Below are positions 58,780 to 64,000 of a DNA stretch of 64,000 nt, piece by piece. Below the pieces are notes generated by a model. The model saw only the letters and a program-made list of their open reading frames with translations, was not told the origin of the DNA and searched no databases. Each line of letters opens with the position of its first letter. Within the stretch, counting starts at the first letter, position 1. A program made the translations under genes and the position numbers. Origin of the DNA: Flaveria trinervia (lineage: Eukaryota > Streptophyta > Magnoliopsida > Asterales > Asteraceae). The DNA lies in contig CM046452.1 in assembly GCA_025506515.1 (NCBI GenBank), forward strand, positions 74,986,376 to 75,050,375. Reading direction: 5' to 3'.

Positions 58780-60625
58780 TGTAAGGCCCCGTTCCCGGGA
58801 CGCTTACAGCTGGGTTCTCATCGCACATAAAACGTATAATTACCTTTGTATTTCATAAAATCGCAGCGGAAAACTAAAACAATCTTTCATTTCCAAGTAA
58901 ATGCTTTTGCAAATTAATACAACATTTATACAAAATAACTTGTTCGCATTACAATGCAAAAACATTAATCGAAAGAATGCCATCCCGAAGGAGCTGAGTA
59001 GTCGTCCTTGCCATCCTCAGCAACCATTACCTGCCAACTGGAAACACATCAAAGTCAGCGTTGCTGAGTGAGTTCTAGTTTTATAAATAAAACATACTTT
59101 ACTTTCACATAAAATCGTTCGTTACTTATACATGATCACACATCGTACGTACACATATCATTATTATCTTCCTCATTCGTTCATTCGTTCCTTAATTCTT
59201 TCATTTCCTTACTTGCGCATCGGACATCATCCATACCAATACCATGTGCTACACCCCGGTTAGTCGTAGCTACCGGGCCGAAGTCAACAAATGAACAGCT
59301 AAACGTATGCCACGGTACTAGGAGTAACCATCAGTCTTAGCTACTGGGCCGAAGTCAACAAATGAACAGCTAAACGTATGCCACAGTACTAGGGGTGAGC
59401 GGTAGAGGTTCTACATTCAGGGTCAATCACCAAGAAGGACCCGTTATCCGATGTGTGCAAGACATTTCATTCGTTCATCAATACATGCATTCATTCATCA
59501 TGTTCCTCTTTCTTTTTCTTTCGCTTTACGTTACATAATACTTCGTTCATTCATCATAATAGGTAAAGCCATAGGAAAGATATTAAACATCATATTAAGG
59601 AACATATCATACACATTCGTCATCATCATACAGGGCAACATCATACATACGTAACAAGCCTAAACATGCAACATCATCATCATCATCATGCCCAACATGA
59701 TTTCTAAGGCCTCGAGCGTCATCTTACAAACTCTACGGGAACCTTTACGTCAAAACTTACATCTGCACTTTCCCCCGAAAGTCAGAAGTCAATCTACACC
59801 TTCCTCGGGTTCAACAGCCCTATTCTGGCGTATGGACACCCTTCAGTCGCATTGCCTCCATGCGACTGAACATCATGCGAATGAACTAATACGGATGAAC
59901 ACCTATGCGAATGAACATCCAGTCGTGCGAATGGACAATGCGGATGAACACCTATGCGACTGGACCTTCAGTCGTGCGAATGGACCTTCAGTCGTGCGAA
60001 TGAACCCCAATCGCACCCTAATCGGCCGTATGGCCTCCATTCGGCCTCCAGTCGGTCGCCTAGCCCTAACTGATGCAGAATGCAGTTCAACCCGACTGCA
60101 GCCGAGGGTTTTCGGCCTCCAAACTCATCTAAACCCATTTTAAGCCTAATTCGACCATCCTAAACCTTAGGGATGCATACCATAACATCATTCAAACACA
60201 ACCAAGCAAGAAATCAAGTCACAAACACATCATACATACACATACACATACACAAACGGGTCAACTTACACACATACGAAAAACTCGATTTCAGATGTTT
60301 TCCAGCCCCAAATCGTTTGAAAACAAGTAAAAGAGGGGTCTTAGAACTCACCTAAACAAGCACAACGACAAGAGCTTCGATTTGGCTTGCTTCACGACGA
60401 TTTTGGCGACCCGAACCGACACTTTTCCTATTTTTTCTCTTCTTTCTCTCTTCTTCTCTTTATAAAGCTGAAATGTGAGTGTGGGGAGAGTGGGCGGCCC
60501 TCTCCCTACATATATCACCACATTTCCCAACTTTTCTTCGTTGGCGAGTTTGGTCCCTCGACTTTGGACTTTATTTTCTTTTCTTTCTTCACCGGCTTCA
60601 AAATAATAACTATTCGGGCGTTACA
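58780..60625 (-). repeat. Tekay (-) 5' LTR (right copy)
   Basis: It matches 51994-53792 with scattered indels and the extra ~50-bp block. TCGTGCGA occurs at 59923-59930, 59972-59979 and 59992-59999. Confidence 0.93.
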
Positions 60626-60630
60626 ATTTT

Positions 60631-61835
60631 ATTTTTCATTCTATAACTTTTAAAATATGATATTTATAAAATCTCAAATTAGTGTTGCGATGAGCTTATT
60701 ATTATTAATGTTTCGGTGTAGATTTCATTTAAACCGTTTGCGTGTTGATGTACAGTATTCAAAGCGTAAATGTTCAAGTAATTAGAGTGTAATCGTACAA
60801 GTCGTAAAAGTTTAATTAGAGTGTAATCGTACAAGTCGTAAAAGTTGATTTAGACTTCCGTATTTTCATATTTTTTTCCTTCTTTCACCTAAACTACAAT
60901 GTTTATAAAATTACAATCTTTCATGGCAACGTATTTATTTTCATTAATATTTCAACATGAATTATTTCTTCATGGTGAATATTAATATCTAAATCGTCAA
61001 TATCAAACTTTACAAATTTGTAACAACCTGTATTAGCGTGGGTTCATTACTCAGTTTTGTCTTTTAAAAACAAAAGCAGATAATAAACACTTGTTAGTTA
61101 ATAAATTCCCCTTACAATTTTTCTAAAGGATAATTTTATTTTTATTTTATTCTCTATGCATATGTGTGAAATGTATTACATAAAAGACAAAATGAAACAA
61201 ACCGTAAATAAAGGAAGGCGTTTGGCCTAAAAAAGACCATGAAAACGAAGGGTCTTCCTACATGGTTGGATTATGTCATTATGGGACTAAATAAGATTGG
61301 ACTACACATGGGTGTGATAAATTATTGAATGAATTCTATGTCCTTAATTAAATTCCCTAATACATGTACAAGTCCTTTCTAACAATTATGTAGCTTGATG
61401 GGCTAAACCCCTCTTAACCCTCGTATACATCCGGTGTATCGCAAATTCGAATGCCGGAATAGGTTACAAGTTGATCATAAAAATAATTGACATGTGGAGG
61501 ATCGCTTAAGGTTGGTCTTTTTTTAATTGTTTAGGTATCGATTGTCAATTAACATATTTAAAAAAAATTACTTTTATTAGCTCTTATATTAACAATATCA
61601 ATTTATTCTTACACTAACATTCATGTTGCAATATTAAAATAATAAAAAAATGGATTATTGGCTATTGACGAATACTAATGTCAACTAATAATTTGAAAAA
61701 TATTACTTTAAACTTTAAATTATCTAACTGTTTATTAACTTTTAATAAAAATTAATTTTTCTTAAAATGATAATACCAAAACTTAGTCGTACTTCTTTGA
61801 CTTAAGTTTTTATGCAAGTGTTCTATTTTAAAGGG
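60631..61835. other. AT-rich intergenic DNA, no gene
   Basis: A short exact direct repeat lies near 60780-60845 ('attagagtgtaatcgtacaa' twice). 'gtatcgcaaattcgaatgcc' near 61436 weakly resembles a B box. No coding frame. Confidence 0.45.
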
Positions 61836-61844
61836 TTTATTAAA

Positions 61845-62277
61845 GGGTTAACTTTGTAAAATAGTAACCAACTTTCGAAAGTGTTCCAATTAAGTAACTC
61901 AAATTTTAAATGTGTTCCAATTAGATCACTTATTTTTATATTTTATACAATTAAAAGTCATAACATATTTTTTAGTATGTTATACTTTTGGATTCAGTTA
62001 GAAAATATTTTTTTCTATTTTTTGAAGCTGATATAGAACGTTGACGTAAATTTTAGGCACTTTTTTTTTCATAATTAACATGTTTTTTTATTTTTTAATA
62101 TAATTTTATATATTGAAAATTCTAACTCTAATGTCTTTTCCATCGTTACTTTCTTGTCATAATAAAATTGGTAATGACTCGATTTGATCATTTGGAGGTC
62201 CAATTTGAGAAAAATATGCATGAGTGACTAAATTAAAACACTTTTGAAACTTGGTTACTATTCTGTGACATTTTCCC
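61845..62277. mobile_element. MULE-type MITE, 433 bp, 9-bp TSD
   Basis: The left end 'gggttaactttgtaaaatag' and the reverse complement of the right end, 'gggaaaatgtcacagaatag', continue together through 'taaccaa.tttc.aaagtgtt'. Perfect 9-bp duplication TTTATTAAA at 61836-61844 and 62278-62286. Non-coding. Confidence 0.82.
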
Positions 62278-62375
62278 TTTATTAAATACGTGTTTAAGAG
62301 AAAATTGAAATATGAGCTTGACTGAAACCCTAGGGTTCCCACCAATAATTATGTGTGCACGACTTTGAGTAATTT

Positions 62376-62750
62376 AAGGGTTGTTTGGCAGTCTTTTAAT
62401 TAGTTTCTTAATGTTTCAGATGCTTGAATGGTTCAACACTTATTAATCCAGACTGTTTGTTTCGCGAGCAAATGTCTGAATGGTTCAGACATTTGCCTCT
62501 GAACGATTAAGCATTATAGTAGTGCTGAATGGTTAAAAGGTCTAATGTTGAATGATTAAGACCTCTTATCTGAATTTGTCAGACATTTTTATTTGAATTG
62601 TTAAACGATATATTAGCTCTTAATGGTTCAAATCTCTTAATGGTTTAGCACTTAATGATTCAGACCTCTTATTGGTTCAGCATTTAATCATTCGGACATT
62701 TTGTTGGTTCAACATTTAATCATTCAGAAGTTGTCAAAAAGTCACTTAGG
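62376..62750. repeat. Dispersed repeat with 'aatggttcaga' subrepeats
   Basis: It starts 'agggttgtttggcagtcttt' and then has about a dozen imperfect copies of 'tgaatggttcagac' / 'cttaatgattcagac' / 'taatcattcagaa'. The start resembles hAT-like MITE ends, but no matching right end is seen, so it may be truncated. Confidence 0.6.
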
Positions 62751-63437
62751 CCTTTACTATATGAAGATCCGTTTGTACTATTAAGATATTATAGACTATA
62801 CAAGATATGTAAATGAGAAGATCTTAAATTCAAGTCTCACTTTGAGGAAATATGTTTAGCGTTAAGACATGGGGTTTTCCAGTTGTGAGTTTCTTTCAAA
62901 TGGGGTTGGGGGTACAATCCTGACTATGTTATAGATAGATAGGCCCAATTATCTTTTAAAGCAATGTCATAAATTTACCATTAAAAAAGAAATATAAAAT
63001 TTTGACACAAGGCAAAGTTAACATAAAATTCATGGATTTAGGTTTAATATAAAGAAATTCGGGTCTGGTTTAGATCTAACTTGCACATTCATGTCAAACC
63101 GTCAGGTACACAGGTTGCATGTTTTTTTAATATCAAAAACTTAAAAGAAAAACCTTAGGTTTTGTAACTAAAATATAGTTGTTCTGTATAAGATTATAAT
63201 TTTTTGTTGTAAAATAGTAATTATAAAGTACTAATACGTAAAAAAACTACAAAAAATTAAACATGATACAAGTTAAATGGACCGTGTCCGTGTCAACCCT
63301 AAAGTTTTGCTTCCTATTCGTGTTCATATGTCTGACAGTTTTTCGGGTTTGTGTTCATGTAAAATTTTCAGGCTCAAATGAGGTGTGTGATTTTTTTCTT
63401 TTGCATACCATATAAAATGTGTTTTTCTCTCATACGA

Positions 63438-63689
63438 TGTTAGATTAATTATCTTGATAGGTTAAGTTACGGTGAACGGGTTATTAAAAATTTTATTGTT
63501 TAACATGTTTTTAGTTATTAGTGGGTCATAGTTCAATAGTAAAATTAGTGGGTCTAGATAATAAACTAATAGGTTAGTGTGTAAGTTAATTTCATTTTTT
63601 TTAGGCGCAAGAGTTTTCTCTATTTAATGTAAATTTGAGAATAAATGAAAACTAATAGTTAGAGTATAATCTTGGGTCTGAAACCAACA
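63438..63689 (+). mobile_element. Solo LTR of the mini-LTR family seen in the LAZ1 intron
   Basis: It starts 'tgttagattaattatcttga' and ends 'tataatcttgggtctgaaaccaaca', as the 5' LTR at 16231-16480 does (start 'tgttggattaatcttgatt', end 'cttgggcctgaaaccaaca'), and has nearly the same length (252 against 250 bp). Flanks are TACGA and TACGG, a 4-of-5 target duplication. No primer-binding site follows, so it is a solo LTR. Confidence 0.75.
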
Positions 63690-64000
63690 TACGGGTCATA
63701 TGATAATTTTGATATAAAAACAACTAATGTAATCTCGTACTATAAAACTATACGGATGCGATAACCCTTTTTTCACCTGCAATACGCCCGTATGATGACA
63801 TTGTCTAATGTTTTAATTGCATCTGTACTATCCTCCATAAATTATAAATACTATCTTATAAATAATACAAAGTGTTACAAAGTCGTTAATCCATCTATAA
63901 CCGGCCCTCATCCTCCGGTCCAGTGGCAACCACCCATTCTTCTCATTTAATGAAATAAACTTCCACCATCTGTACACACACCCATTTATAAATCCCATTG
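63690..64000. other. Intergenic end of window, no gene seen
   Basis: Slightly GC-richer toward the end. Possibly upstream of a gene beyond the window; nothing can be supported. Confidence 0.3.

Larger units (their letters stand above)
51994..60625 (-). mobile_element. Full-length Ty3-gypsy (Tekay-like) retrotransposon, minus strand
   Basis: LTRs lie at 51994-53792 (1799 bp) and 58780-60625 (1846 bp). Read on + they start TGTAAGGCCCCG and end CGGGCGTTACA, with target duplication ATTTT at 51989-51993 and 60626-60630. The primer-binding site (reverse complement TGGTATCAGAGC) is at 58765-58776, and the polypurine tract lies just right of 53792. Domain order on the minus strand is gag, three zinc knuckles, protease, RT, RNase H, integrase and chromodomain. 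Several frames are broken. Confidence 0.95.

Overview
This window is nuclear DNA from a flowering plant. Genes have spliceosomal introns, the plant-type proteins include a PPR protein and a LAZ1 homolog, intergenic DNA is very AT-rich, and plant transposon families are everywhere. The style of the repeats (Tekay-type Ty3-gypsy elements, hAT-Tip100 elements, long-TIR Mutator-like elements, a Copia element with a coiled-coil extension of gag) fits an asterid, possibly Asteraceae. That placement is inference and cannot be proven from the sequence alone.

Five host genes are visible. (1) 1-2645 (+): a pentatricopeptide repeat protein resembling Arabidopsis At1g73710, cut by the window start and broken by three one-base frameshifts. 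(2) 6429-8359 (+): a four-exon gene for an 89-residue, probably mitochondrial, single-pass membrane protein. (3) 8713-10996 (-): a two-exon gene for a membrane-anchored coiled-coil protein with an acidic tail; a hAT-Tip100 remnant sits in its intron. (4) 13111-18563 (-): an intact eight-exon LAZ1/TMEM184 homolog of 483 residues, with a miniature LTR element in its largest intron. (5) 27987-31890 (+): an intact four-exon TCF25 homolog of 621 residues with a GC-AG intron. No operon-like logic links these genes.

The rest is mostly mobile DNA, much of it with definable ends: a foldback element (3134-4163), a hAT-Tip100 remnant (9489-10450, 8-bp TSD), a miniature LTR element with an abnormal junction (16231-17366) and a solo LTR of its family (63438-63689), a long-TIR MULE (19871-21798, 9-bp TSD), a gag-only Copia element (22365-26595), a full-length hAT-Tip100 element (34313-38094, 8-bp TSD), a + strand Tekay-like Ty3-gypsy element (41311-51750, 2514-bp LTRs, TSD ACTTG), a - strand Tekay-like element (51994-60625, TSD ATTTT) and a short MULE-type MITE (61845-62277, 9-bp TSD).

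The most interesting signals are: an 83-nt intron-like insertion at the gag-protease junction of the + strand Tekay element; a tRNA-like A-box/B-box/T-run module inside both of its LTRs; a word, TCGCACGACTGAA, repeated in the sense strand of two unrelated retrotransposons (Copia and Tekay); a retroelement insertion with a truncated 3' LTR and a perfect 55-bp flanking duplication; and a minisatellite built around the palindrome TACGTATACGTA. Many broken frames are explained by loss of one base from a short homopolymer, so consensus error must be considered before calling those copies dead. I did not find a wholly new multi-gene system.
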